A stretch of DNA of 64,000 nucleotides, from the NCBI GenBank assembly GCA_025093985.1, contig JACAAK010000007.1:682001-746000 (forward strand), given 5' to 3'. The translations under genes were made by a program, and so were the position numbers. This document shows positions 23,633-35,903 of the stretch, piece by piece. Position 1 is the first letter of the stretch. Each line of letters opens with the position of its first letter. The notes under the pieces are model-generated. The model saw nothing but the letters and a program-made list of their open reading frames with translations, was not told the origin of the DNA and ran no database searches. This DNA is from Calvatia gigantea. Lineage: Eukaryota; Basidiomycota; Agaricomycetes; Agaricales; Lycoperdaceae.

Positions 23633-24622
23633 TCATGCCTCAGGAAGCTCGTCAAAGTCTCCATTCACTATGGTGGCGGCGAGTGCTTTCTTGGTGGATG
23701 TGATAAGGAATTTTCCATTGTTTGATTTCATGAAGAAAATGGGCAAATGACTGCGACCGTCTTGATGGATAGGGACTGGGATGCCATTGAAGGGGAACTC
23801 AGTGGTGGTGGAGCTGTCTCAGTAATTCTTGACTATCAATTTCCAGTAATGTTGGTCTTTCTCTTGTCCTGGTAGTACAGTGCGGAATCTTGCGGGTGGA
23901 AGAAAAACTGATATGAGTTGCAGTGGGGTGATGGTTTTTATGAAGCAGCAGAGAGCATTGGCTTCTTCCTTCATGGAGACTGTGACTTCTTCGTCCATGG
24001 GGGTGTCGGCGCAAGATGGCAGAGAGGGATTAACTGTGTCATGCAGTTCAGAGAGTGTGATGTAAATTCTGTCAACCAGGGTGTTGATATCGGGGTCTTC
24101 ATTTGTTTTATCTCTTCCAAGCAGCTTCATGGCTACATCTACAAGCTCAAGGAAGATGTTGGCGATATTGAGGTGATTGAAGACCTTGAGGCCTAAGTCG
24201 ATTCAGCTTTAAAGTCCTTGAACCCAATCTCATTCACTGGGGGTAAGGGTAGATTGGTTTAGGGCTTGGAAGATAGTGGAGATATGCTGGTTGGTAGAGG
24301 AGGATGCATTGGTAAACCCTACATACATGTCAGCAAAGGTGATGCATGTGGTAGTAAGGGTAATGTGTCAGTTTACAACTAGTTGTCTGTTTTGGGCGGT
24401 GATGTTCTCGATTTCACTGTTGGTTGCTTTGTCAACATCCTTGAGCAAAGCTTCAAGGAGGCCTTGTGCTAGGGACAGTGTCTTTGCAAGGTTATAGCAG
24501 GTTCCTTGGAGAGCAGGTGCTTGGCTGTTGCCTGGTTCGGGAAATGGGAGGGAGGAGATTCTGGTGGGTGTGGGGTGAATGAGAGAGTCAATAGTGATAC
24601 GGTTAGATTGGGAGGCAGGCAT
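23633..24622 (-). pseudogene. E5 ORF3, extra 3' ORF of unknown function
   Basis: ATG at 24622, six nucleotides after the pol TAA (24631-24629), same frame. 329 codons in length to the TGA at 23635, with several internal stops. It opens MPASQSNRITIDSLIHP and carries the conserved FLPPARF and VLPGQEKDQHYW segments that E2 lacks. It therefore derives from a different source than E2 ORF3, although pol just upstream is nearly identical. Confidence 0.82.
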
Positions 24623-24628
24623 GTTTGT

Positions 24629-27600
24629 TTAGTTTCTTTGTCTGGGTTGTTTATTCAATGCTTTTTTGTGTTTTCTGCCCCCTCTTTTATGGGTATCCTC
24701 CAGATGCCTTTTTAGGTAGTCTCTTATGGCGTCTTTTGCATTTTCCAAATTGGACTCCACTGTTCATATATCTTCTTCATTGCCATACCCCTTCCCTATT
24801 TTCGTTGTCCGCGGATTTCCTCTACCTCATATTCTTCTTCATTGTTGATGATCACTGGATTGGGCGCTGGTGGTTGTTTTTGACTTGGGAACTCTGTGTG
24901 GTGTGCTGGTGTCAGAAGCTGTTCATTGAATACATCATGGATGGCCCATCCATCTAGCAATGTTAGCCGATATGCCACTTCTCCTATCTTTTCCTTAATA
25001 AGGAAAGGTCCATACCGTTTTTGGTCTAGCTTCTTTGATATTTGATTGGTATGGATGTTAGTGTTCTCCAACCATACTTTATCTCCTATTTGATATATGC
25101 TGGCGTGGGTTCTACTGCGGTCGTGTTGCTGTTTCATCTTTTCTTGGTATGTCCATAATGCTGATGAGGCATTGTCTCAGGTGGCCTGTAGTTGTTCCAG
25201 GAATGCTGTGGCGACAGGATTGTTTGTTGTCAGCTCATTCTTGCCTTTCCATGGATTCCTTCCGTAGTTTAGGAAGAATGGTGTTTCTTGTGTTCCTCCA
25301 TGTTGCTTGTCATTGTACTGGAATTCTACGATGGGGAGCCATTCTGCCCAGTCATCCTGGTCATAGTTGCAGTACAGGCAGATATAGGTTTCCACTTCTC
25401 TGTTGATGCATTCGGTTTGTCCATCTGTTTGTGGATGGTATGCTGTTGATAGGTTTCGTTCAATACCAAGCCCCTTGAATAGCTCCTTGGTGAATTCTGA
25501 TGCAAATTGAGGTCCTTGGTCACTGAGTACTTTCCTCAGTAATCTGTGTAGCTTCCATATTTTGTCTCGATATATCTTTGTGATGTCTTTAGATAAAGCA
25601 TCCATGGTTGTTGCTAAGAGCTGTATCATTTTTGTGAAGTGGTCCACAATGACTAGTATTGCATCCTTTCCTTTAGACTCTGGCAGTGGTCCGATCATGT
25701 TGATACTGACTTCTTCCCAAGGTCCATTTGGTATTGGAAGGGGGTGCAGTGGCGATTTGAGCAGCATTGTTCTTGATTTGTTTCTTTGGCAGGCTTGGCA
25801 TTCTCAGATATATCTTTTTACATCCTTTTGTATTGATGGCCACCAGTAGTCTCGGCTGATTAGTTCTGTCATCCTGTGTTGTCCTGGGTGTCCTGCATCT
25901 GGGGTGTCATGGTACTGTATTAGGATTTCTTCTTGTAGTTTCTGGTCGGACAGGACATATGCACTATTCTGTTTGTAGATAACTCCACTATCTTCAGTGA
26001 GTTGGGATCCTTGCTTCTTTAGTTCAGTTAGGACTGTTGTTTCTCATTGGGTTCGGCCTCGAATTCATTCTAGGAAGCTCAGTTCGATAAACAATTCTGC
26101 TCATAAGAGTACCATGCTGTCTGTGTCTTCCATCTGCAGCCAGCTTTCTCGGATTATAGTGACTAGTTTATATTCTTGTCCTTCTGGCATTTGGTGGATT
26201 CGGAATAGTAGGTCAGCTTTCGTGTTTGTTTTTCCAGGTACATGTTGTAGCATGAAGTTGTAGTCTTGCAGCTGCAGATACCACTGTGCTTGTTGTCTGT
26301 TTAGCTTCTGTAGTTCTCGGTAATACTTGAGATTTTCATGGTCAGTCCAGATTTCGAATCATTCTTCAGCATCTAGAAGGTAGTGTCCCCATTCCTTCAG
26401 GGCATGGACAATGGCTAGCAACTCTTTGTTGTATATTTCATAGTTCCATTCTGCTGGTAACAGCGTTTGTGATGTGAAAGCAATTGGGTGCCATTTGTCT
26501 TCTTATAGCTATGAAAGTACCCCTCCTAATGCATAGTCCAATGTATCGACTTCTACTCTGAATTGGTCATGCCTTTGTGGCAATGTCAGGATAGGTTCTT
26601 TGGTGATACATTTCTTGAGCTGGTTGAACAAGTCTTGGTGTTCTTGTATCCATTCCCATGTGGTTGCTCCTTTGAGTTTGTTTAAGGGCCCCGCAATCGT
26701 ACTGAAGTTTTTGATGAAATGTCGATAGTAGTTTGCGAAACCCAGAAACCTTTCTACCCCTTTGGTGTTCTTGAGTTTGGGCCACTCTTGTACCGATTTT
26801 ACTTTATCTTCTTCCATTTTGATTTGTCCATGTCCTACCTGAACTCCTAGCATTGGGATTTCTTCTGCATCGAAGATACACTTGGTTCACTTGAAGCATA
26901 AATTGTACTGTGCTGCTTGTTCCAGAAATTGTATTGTTCATTCCTTTAGTTGCTCTTTAGTGTCTCCCGGGATGGCAAAGTCATCCATATAGTTTACGAT
27001 ATCTCTGTTTTGTAAAAGTTCACAGAAGATGCTTGTCATCATTCTGGAGAACGTTCCTGGTGAGTTGCTTAGGCCAAAATACATGACTGTTGGTTCAAAG
27101 AGTCCTTCATTGGTGAGGAAGGTGGCTTTCCATTCATCTCCTTCTTTGATCCTGACATTGTTGTATCCCCAGATGATGTCCAACTTATTGAAGTATTTTG
27201 CCTTTCCAAGTTTGTTGATTACTTCCCCAATTCTTGGTAATGGTGTTTTGTCTTTGATTACCACGTTGTTTAGTCATCTGTAATCTTGGATTAGCCTTTT
27301 GGATCTGTCTTTCTTTGGGATGAAGAATGTTGGTGCTGCATATGGGGATTTCGATGGTTGTATCTGTCCCAATTCTAGGTTTTCCTTGATAAATGACTTG
27401 AGTTCATCCCGTTCTTTGACCGTTATGTTGTATGTCCCTGCACTTATTTCCTTTGGGGCATCTTCAGTTAGGACTATCTCATGGTCCCATTTGGTTCATT
27501 CTGGGAGCTTGTTGAATATCGTTTTGTTGAATAAGTGCATGAATGGTTGTACATAGTCTGGTAGGTCTTCTGGTTTGGTTGGGTCTAGTTTGTCTTCTTC

Positions 27601-28143
27601 CTCTCATAGGTCTTCCATAGTGGCTATGCTTCGTATTTTTTCAGTGATAGGAATGTTCTGATGGGGAAATTGGCAGCCTGGTGGGCATTGGGTGAACTTG
27701 ATCTCTCCATTGTTCCAATCTACCTCTGGATTATGTTTGACCAGCCAATCATGTCCCAGGAAGACCTCTGCTCTGTCCTGTAGTTGTACAACTGAGGCCT
27801 CAATTTGTTCCCTATGTCCCTGGATGTCAATGTTGATTGTGGTGGTCTCTGTTACTCTCCTGCCTTGGTTAGGTGTTCCATCTGTGTTTAGTACCAAAAT
27901 TTGTTGTTCCAATTTCCAGGTAGGGAGTCTTTCATTGTCTACTAGTTTTTTGCTGATGCTGCTGGTTGTACACCCTGAGTCTACAATGGTGTTGACTGTT
28001 ATCTCTTTCCCTGCCATTTGTATTTTCCCTTTTAGATTTAGTTTGTACTTTCTTCTCTGAGGAATTGTGTAGAATTTGTCTGATATCCTGAATACAAGCT
28101 TTTTGACTCTCAAGGTAGTGCCTACTTGGAGTCTTTGGAAAAA
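24629..28143 (-). pseudogene. pol: E5 pol, decayed, shares stops with E2
   Basis: Protease (IVDSGCTTSSISK), RT ([18 protein letters not shown]), RNase H, integrase (196 open codons at 25767-25177) and a chromodomain with the same internal deletion as E2. Premature stops coincide with those of E2, e.g. 27498 (E2 3169) and the TAG/TAA pair at 26511/26505 (E2 4156/4162). From about 26277 to 26520 no difference from E2 was seen. Unlike E2 it has no copia insertion. Confidence 0.9.
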
Positions 28144-29237
28144 TCCTTCCTTTCTTCATTGGTGACCTCTTCTACTCCTCAGACTTGGATCTTCTTGGGT
28201 GCAGTGCAGGCTTTGGCTATGTGCCCCTTTTTGCTGCAGTTGTAGTATATTAACCCCTTGGGCTTTTTGCAATCTTTGGCAATGTGACCAAAAATGCCAC
28301 AATTGTAGCATTTCAGCTCTCCTTTGTCATTGAAGACATGATGCCTACTTCCTATCTCCATGGGCTCATCCATTCCTCCATAGGTGGTACTAGTGTTTGT
28401 TTTTCTGTCTCCTTGGTATTTAGATGCTTCATATCCTTGTCTGATGGAAAGTATGGCTTCTTTCCATTCCGCATATGTATTTGGTCTGGCTGAAGGTGGA
28501 TAGCTGGTGATCATATGTATGATATCCTGTTGGGCATTCTTCCTAAGTAGGAACATGGTGTGCTTGCTATCGGTCTTGGCTTTGCTTTTCAATACTTCAA
28601 ATTTGATTAAGTAGTCGGCAGTGTTTTGGTTTCCTTGTTTGAATTTTTCGATCTGCCATTCTACTTTGCTGTTTGAGGCATCGTCTGAGAAGGTCCTTCT
28701 AAATTCCTTGGAGAAGACCTTCCAGTCTACTGAATCTTCAAATTCCAGGATGGCTGGTGCTCTCATGGCTGCATATGCTCCTGCAGTTCCTCCTCGCAGC
28801 CTGGCTAGGACTGCTATAGCTTTATCATCTGCTGAGACTATCTTGTTAAATTTCATGAAGAGGGTCATTGCTCTCCACCAGTCATCAAACTTGGTGTGGG
28901 TGCTGTCGAAAAACCCTGGGTCCAGCACTAGGCCTTTCCCACTAGGCATTGTTGCGGGTACTACTGCATTGTCAGTCATGTTGGAGTTGGTTTCTGATTC
29001 TGTTTTGTCCAAGCTTGATTTGTCTGATTTCTCCTGATGGACTATCTCTTCCTCTGCTAGGTCGAGTTCATTTAGAAGTTCTGATAATACTTCTTCTTCT
29101 ACTGGGTTTGCTCCAGGTTTGTTGTGTGTTTCTTCAGGTACTTTGGAGTTCCCTGTTTCTTCTTCATCTAATGTCTCAGATTCGTTGTCAGTGACTTCAA
29201 GATTTGGTTCTCTGTATTCATCTGGGTTTGAGCTCAT
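28122..29237 (-). pseudogene. gag: E5 gag, one premature stop
   Basis: 352 codons are open from MSSNPDEYREPNLEV to a TGA at 28179, where E3 reads Trp (TGG). The natural TAG is at 28124. The second zinc knuckle has lost its first Cys (YYNCSKKGHIAKAC), the same change as in E2. N-terminal two thirds differ from E2 at scattered codons; the C-terminal third is identical. Confidence 0.88.
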
Positions 29238-29317
29238 ATACTAGCTCCTGGGCTGCTTCTGTTCAGGCCTGTTTTCAGCCTACTCCTTGCAAGGTGAGGT
29301 GGGGACACTTAACCAAA

Positions 29318-29622
29318 TGTTACGACCTTAGTCTGAGTTAACCTCAGGTTGCAACTTTAGGCTAAGACTTGAGGGCGAGTAAGGGGAGAGGAACTAGGTG
29401 GTTAAGCATACCAAATACAGGAGTGTGTATGTACACTTTAATATGGTGAGCATCCAGTTGAATGGATGGAGGTACTACATGAAACATCCAATGATAATGG
29501 TGTGGTAATATTATGAGTTAAGGTTCAGAGATTGCTGGGCTGGAATAGATGAAACAGGTACAGGGTGGAATAGAAATGGAGACAAGTACAGAGCAATTAA
29601 GAATAGATGAAAGTTCACAATA
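29318..29622 (-). repeat. E5 5' LTR
   Basis: 305 bp on the minus strand, ending AATA from AACA. Closest to the E2 3' LTR. Confidence 0.92.
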
Positions 29623-32600
29623 TTAGATTAGCGATTTTCAAGTGTGAAAATGGCTTTGCCATTACACCACACCTGAACTGAAAGCTGCACTACAGAAAAC
29701 CTCAACACTTTGTTGTCCTAAATGGGAAAGATGCCTTCCGCCCAAACCTGTCATAGCCACTCTAGACCAATGTAGGACCTTGCTTATGCTATAAGTAGAA
29801 CTGGAGACTACAGACACAGCAGAATGCTGTAGCATATATGCTCTTGTAGACAGTAGTGCAACTGGCTCCTTTATTGACCAAGACTATGTGCAGACCAACA
29901 AACTTAACACCTGTATGCTCTCCCACCCACTTGTAGTCTACAATGTCAACAGCTCGGAAAACGAGGCTGGTTGTATAATGGAGGTTGTAGACATTATTTT
30001 TTGATACCGCAACCACTTGGAACACTCCCTGCTTGCAGTCACTGGACTTGGCCACCAAGACCTGCTTCTCAGATACACTTGGCTCAAGCAACACAACCCT
30101 GATATCAATTGGCAGACAGATGAAGTCAAAATGTCCTGCTGCCCATCCAAGTGTAAAGAGTGCAAAGTTGAGGCCAAAGCTAAGGCCCATGCCCACTGTA
30201 TCCAGACCCACTGCATCTGCACCTGCATCCTAGGCTCCTTCCCTACCTTGGTAGAAGAAGTGGAGAAAGAGGACAATTCACCCACTAGGCCATCCACTCC
30301 AACAGACCTCTATGAGGATGATGACCATATCTTCGCTATCAACTTCCTCCCCCATCCAGAAGAGATTCATGCAATGGGTACTATGTCCCAATGGCTAGCT
30401 GAGGCCTTCTACTGCAACTCATAGTCATCCAACTCACCTGCTGGGTTTAGAGAAATTGTCCCCTCCTACCTCCATGACTTTGAAGCTGTATTTGCCAAAG
30501 AGTCCTTTGACATGCTACCTGAGCATCAACTGTGGGATCATATGATTGAGCTCATCCTAGGTGCCAACCCGAAGGGCTGCAAGGTATACCTGCTTTCACT
30601 TGCCAAGCAGTTGCAGCTGGATGAGTTCATTCAGGAGAACCTCTCATCTAGCTGCATCTGTCCCTCCAAATTCCCCATGGCCTCACCTGTATTCTTTATC
30701 AAGAAGAAGGATGGATCCCTCCACCTTGTCTAGGACTACCACACCCTCAATGCCATTATAGTGAAAAACAAGTACCCCTTCCTGCTCATATCCAAACTCA
30801 TTGCACAACTTCATGGGACTAAGTACTTCACTAAACTGGACATTCACTGGGGATTCAACAACATGTGGATCAAGCCAGGTGATGAGTAGAAGGCTACATT
30901 CTGGACAAATCACAGGTTATTTGAGCCACTTGTCATGTTCTTTGGCCTCACCAACAGTCCTGCCACCTTCCAAACCATGATGAACAGTATCTTCTGCAAG
31001 CTCATTATGGAGGGCATTGTGGTGGTATACATGGATGATATCCTGATCTTCACTAAGATGATCAAAAAGCACTGAGAGGTCACCTGCCAGGTTTTGCAAA
31101 TTCTTGAACAACACCAGCTTTTCTTTAAACCTGAAAAGTGTGAGTTTAAGAAGACCCACATTGAGTACCTCAGTCTCATCATATCAGAAAATAGTGTTGA
31201 GATGGATCTGGTCAAAGTTGCAGGAGTACAAGACTGGCCTGCTCTGGCCAATGTAGGTGAAGTCCAGGCATTCCTTGGATTTGTCAACTTCTACCACTGC
31301 TTCATCTGTGACTTCTCCCACATAGCCCACCCCCTCTTTGACCTCACTAAGGTAGACACCAAGTGGAAATAGGGCACTGCAGAAGAAGTGGCTTTTTAGG
31401 CACTCAAGGATGCAGTTACCTCCTCCCCTGTTCTCCTCTTACCTGATGACTCTGCTTCCTTCTGTGTTGAAGCAGACAGCTCAGACTTCGCTATGGGTGT
31501 GGTTCTCTCACAGAAAGTGGTGGACTCAAACCAATGGCAACCAGTGGCATTCTACTTGAAATCCCTCTCAGTGGTTGAATGGAATTATGAGATCTATGAC
31601 AAGGAAATGCTGGCAATTATCTGTGCACTAGAGGAGTGGAGATACTTCCTTGAAGGCACATGTTACCAAACTGAGATCTGGATGGACCACAAAAATCTAG
31701 AATACTTTATGTCTGCCAAAAAACTCAACCATCACTAAGCCTGCTAGTCTCTCATACTCTTCCACTTCGATTTCCACTTGCACCACCATTCTAGCCAAAC
31801 TATGGGCAAACCTGATGCACTGTCCCACAGAGCTGACCATGGCACAGGAGCCTACAATAACGAGAATATCACCCTCCTTCCTGACGGCCTCTTTGTTATC
31901 CACATACTTAAAGAAATCTTGATGGAAGGAGAGGAGCAGCTTCTGTTGAAGGACATCTGTACCAGAAACCACATAGGTGAACAAGAGAAGGCAGTTGCTA
32001 AAGCCACATGGGAACTTAAGCAGTTGTCGACCAAGATTGTGAGGAGTACAGAATGGGCAGAGCAGGATGGTCTACTCCTGTTCTGAGGGAAGATCTACAT
32101 TCTAATGGGCTCTGATCTTAGGTGGAGGATAGTGGCTCTCCACCATGACATGAAGATTGCAGGACATGCTGGGTGATGGAAAACGCTAGAACTCATCTCC
32201 CATAACTATTGGTGGCTCTAGATGGCTTAATACATTGGTCAGTACGTCTTTACCTGTGACCTCTGCATGTGTACCAAGCTTATCCGCCACCCCCCACAAG
32301 GAGAACTCCATCTGCTCCCCATCCCTGAAGTCTGCTGGGATACACTCAGTGTAGATTTTGTGGTTGAACTCCCAGAATCTGCAGGATATAATGCCATCAT
32401 GACAGTAGTGGACTCTGTCTCCAAACAAGCCCACTTCATCCTTATCCACACTACTGTCTCAGCCGAAGGTGCAGTGTGGCTCTTCCTCCACAATGTCTGG
32501 AAACTCCACAGACTCCCCAATGCAGTCATTTCGGACCATGGACCACAGTTTATTGCTACATTCATGAAAGAGCTTTACCAACTCTTAGGGATCAAGATGG

Positions 32601-33580
32601 CTGCCTCAACTACCTGGCACCTGTAAACTAATGGGCAAACAGAGCAGGTAAACCAGGAACTTGATCAGTACCTCTGCCTCTTTGTAAACGAGCAACAGAA
32701 CGACTGGCACGACCTTCTCCCACTTGTGGAATTCCAACACAACAACTATGTCCACACTTCCACCCAATACTCCCCTTTCCTCTTAGACACTGGATACCAT
32801 CCATACATGGGATTTGAGCCACACTAGCTACCCTCGAAGATCAAATCAGTTAATGAGTTTACGAAGTGAATGGAGTCGACACTGGAAGAAGTAAAATCTG
32901 CACTGGTCAAGGTGAAGGACAATATGACCCACTACTATAACCAATGACACACACCCACACCTGTATACAAACCAGGTGACAAAGTTTACCTTGAAGTGGA
33001 TGATATCCAGACCACCTGCCTATTGAGGAAGCTTTCTCACCAATGTCTCAGACTGTACATTATAGACAAGCAGGTCAATGCTAACACCTACCATCTTCAT
33101 CTCCCCCACTCCATACAATGCCTCCATCTGGTCTTCAATGTCGTCAAACTCACACCCACACCACCTGATCCAATTGAGAACCACCACATGAAACCACCAC
33201 CCAATCCCATCATTGTCAATGAAGAAGAGGAATGGGAGGTTGAAGAAGTCCTTAACAGCTGTATCCACTAAAGATGACTTCAATATCTCATTAAGTGGAA
33301 AGGTTTCAGAATGGAACACAACTTATGGGAGCTAGCTGACAGAGTCCACACCCCAGAACTAGTCCAGGAGTTTTACTGCAAAAATCCTGGTGCCCCCCAT
33401 CTTATCTGCACACTTACCTTTGGCTTACTTCCCTTCCAACTGATCCAGCACCATACATTGAGACGCTGCAATTTTGGAGAGGGGATAGATGTCAGGGCAA
33501 TCCCTGATGGTTCCCCCAGACCACCCCACAACCCCACACCCTCACCTGTGCTCAGCCACATGGACATGAGTAACAACTAG
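29623..33580 (+). pseudogene. pol: E6 pol: second chromovirus lineage, protease to chromodomain
   Basis: Distinct in sequence from all other gypsy copies here. Protease remnant near 29846 (VDSSATGSFID, the active-site Gly changed to Ser). RT: FIKKKDGSLHLV, KLDIHWGFNN, FFGLTNSPATFQ and a VYMDDILIF box at about 31025. RNase H: VEADSSDFAMG, YDKEMLAIICALEEWRYFLE. Integrase at about 32120-32830 (HHCC remnant, SDHGPQFIATF). Chromodomain at about 33225-33375 (LQYLIKWKGF, then NLWELADRVHTPELVQEFY). More than ten stops interrupt it. Gag and the 5' LTR are missing; the left edge abuts the E5 LTR at 29622. Confidence 0.9.
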
Positions 33581-33596
33581 AGATCTTGAAGGACAA

Positions 33597-33843
33597 TGAT
33601 GGACTGACATATATAATGAAACAATAGGACAATGGACAGAAGAGTAGTATATATTAACCTGTACACCTGCAGAGGACCCTTATCCGATTCTCTAAGGATT
33701 TCCCCATAGGTATGTAGTCCATACACATGTTTATAATATAACTAAGGATTCCCCCACAGTTAACTGCTCGTCTGCTTCACCCAACTTGTGAGAGCCTTGC
33801 ATTCCTGAGCCACTCAGACTGTGGGTTGCCCCTACAACCATCA
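33597..33843 (+). repeat. E6 3' LTR
   Basis: Inferred from terminal inverted bases TGATGG and CCATCA after a purine-rich CTTGAAGGACAA. 247 bp, with a TATATAATG near the start. No second copy is in the window to confirm it. Confidence 0.55.
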
Positions 33844-34118
33844 TGCCACTTCCTATTCCTGTACCTACCATGTACCTGTTTCATTTATTCTGGTGTCAGT
33901 GATCTCCAAGTACTAACTCACATACTATCACACCATAGTAATCAGACGTTTCATATAGTATCTCCATCCATTCAACTGGATGGCCTTCCCTATATTTAAG
34001 CATACATACACTTCCTTGTACTCAGTATGCTTAACCATCTATAGTTTCTCTCCCCTTACTCACCCTTAAGTCTTAGCCCAAGTTGCAACCTGAGGTTCAG
34101 CCAGACTAAGGTTGTAAT
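33844..34118 (+). repeat. Gypsy LTR fragment (main family), 5' end missing
   Basis: From about 33860 it aligns with other main-family LTRs (GTACCTGTTTCATT, ATATTTAAGCATAC, GTATGCTTAACCA, ending GTTGTAATA). The first 45-60 bases of the LTR are absent. E6 probably inserted into it or recombined with it. Confidence 0.75.
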
Positions 34119-34730
34119 ATTCTGGGCATATGTCATAGGATGAAGTCATAGTCCTGTAATCATAGATGCCACCAAGCCTGTCATCCATTCAATTTTTGTG
34201 GTTCCCTATAATATTTTAGGTTTTCATGGTCTGTCCAAATCTCAAACTTTTCTTTGGTGTCCAACAGGTAATACCTCCATTCTTTTAGGGCATGCATAAT
34301 AGCCAGTAGTTCCTTGTCATAGATTTCATAGTTGCATTCAGCTGGCAAGAGTGTTCATGATGTAAATGTGATCAGATGCCATTTGTTTTCTTGTAGCTGT
34401 GACAATACCCCCCCCCAATGTGTAGTCTGATGCATCTATCTCCACCTGGAATTGTCCTTGTCTTTACAGCAGTATAAGGGTGGGTTCTTCAGTAATACAC
34501 CTCTCTAGTTCATCGAATACTACTTGGTGCTCTGTGTTCCATTCCCATGTGGTTGCCCCTTTGAGCTTATTCAGTAGCCCTGCAATTTTGCTGAAGTTCT
34601 TAATAAAACATCAATAGTAGTTGGCAAAGCCTAGGAACCATTCTACTCCTTTTGTGTTTTTGGGTTCAGGCCAGTCTCATACTGACTTGACTTTTTCTTC
34701 CTTCATTTTGATCTTTCCATGTCCTACTTT
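34119..34730 (-). pseudogene. pol: E7 pol, RNase H part, left piece
   Basis: The minus strand reads RNase H and the end of the RT connection (LGFANYY remnant, then [10 protein letters not shown]) with stops. It ends on the right at TACTTT, where E8 inserted; the 5-bp repeat ACTTT is at 34726-34730 and 49440-49444. The reading continues on the far side of E8 at 49445. On its left it abuts an LTR end at 34118. Confidence 0.85.
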
Positions 34731-35038
34731 TGTTGTGAACTTTCACCAACCATATCAGCCCTGTACTCATCTGCATTCCAATCGCCTTCTATACCTGTTT
34801 CAGTTATTCTCGTCCTAGTGATCTCTGAGTAGTGACTCATAGAACTACTATGCCATTATCATCAGATGTTTCACATAGTTAACCCCATCCATTCAACTAG
34901 ATGTCTCTCATATTTAAGTGTACATACATACTTCTGTATTTGGTATGCTTAACCACCTTCTGTTCCTCTTCCCTTACTCGCCCTCAAGTCTTAGCCCAAA
35001 GTTGCAACCTGAAGTAAACTCAGACTAAGGTTGTAACA
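34731..35038 (+). repeat. E8 5' LTR
   Basis: TGTTGTGAAC...GTTGTAACA, followed by TT and then TGGTTAAGTGT, a decayed form of the leader priming segment. Confidence 0.95.
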
Positions 35039-35118
35039 TTTGGTTAAGTGTCCCCACCTCATCTTGCAAGGAGTAGGCTGAAAAAGGCCTGAATAAACAG
35101 ACAGTTAGGAGCTAGTAT

Positions 35119-35903
35119 ATGAGCTCAAACCCAGACAAATATAGAGAACCCAACCTCAAAGTTACAGATGACAAGTCAGAAACATCAGACAAAGAAGAAA
35201 CTGAGAATCCCAAAGTACCTGTTGAACACAATGAACCTGAAAAACCAACTCAGGAGAACCCAGCAGGAAAAGAAGAAGTACTATCAGAGCTTCTAAACAA
35301 ACTCAACTTAGCAGAAGAAGAGTTAACACATCAGGAGAATCCAACACAAGGACAGGAGGAATCAAAATCAGATGAATCAGGCTTGGAAGAAACAGAGACA
35401 GAATCAGACACCGACTCAAATATGACTGACAATGCTGTAACACCCACAACTGCACCCAGCAGGAAAGGCTTAGTGCCAGACCCTGGATTCTTCGATGGTA
35501 CCCAAACCAAATTCAACAATTGGTGGAGAGCAATGATGCTCTTCATGAAATTTAACAAGATAGTCTTGGCAGATGACAAAGCCATAGCAGTTCTGGCTAG
35601 ATTATGAGGAGGAATGGCTGGAGCATATGCCACTATGAAAGCACCAACAATTATAGACTCAGAAGACTCAGTAGACTGGGTAAAATTCTCAGACAACTTC
35701 AAGAAGACCTTCTCAGACAATGCCTCGAATAGCAAAGCAAAATGGCAAAAGACTGCAAGAAATCCAAAGGGTTAACCTGCTACAATTGCGGCAAGACAGG
35801 CCACATAGCAAAGGCCTGCACTGTACCCAAGAAGATACAGGTCTGAGGAGTCGAAGAGGTTGATGACAAAGAAAAGAAGGATTTTTCCAAAGACTCCGAG
35901 TAG
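35119..35903 (+). pseudogene. gag: E8 gag with internal deletion
   Basis: Acidic N-terminus (MSSNPDKYREPNLKV) and GTQTKFNNWWRAM are present. Stop at 35605 (TGA from CGA). Near 35742-35755 the capsid region jumps directly to the zinc-knuckle region (TGGCAAAAGACTGCAAGAA), removing the first CCHC knuckle; the join lies in a short shared TGGC/GCCAAAG-like sequence. One knuckle remains (CYNCGKTGHIAKAC). Confidence 0.85.

Larger units (their letters stand above)
23311..29622 (-). mobile_element. E5: Ty3/gypsy element, chimeric, inverted near-copy of E2
   Basis: Read on the minus strand: 5' LTR (29318-29622), gag, pol, ORF3, 3' LTR (23311-23614). The two LTRs are not a pair: the 5' LTR matches that of E2, whereas the 3' LTR is a different variant. 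The flanks do not match either (GATTC on the left, TTAGA on the right), so it is a recombinant rather than a clean insertion. The pol core is almost identical to E2. Confidence 0.88.

Noticed and set aside
23306..29627. E5 as a simple insertion into E4
   Set aside because: Flanks GATTC and TTAGA do not match and the sequence right of E5 is E6, not the rest of E4.
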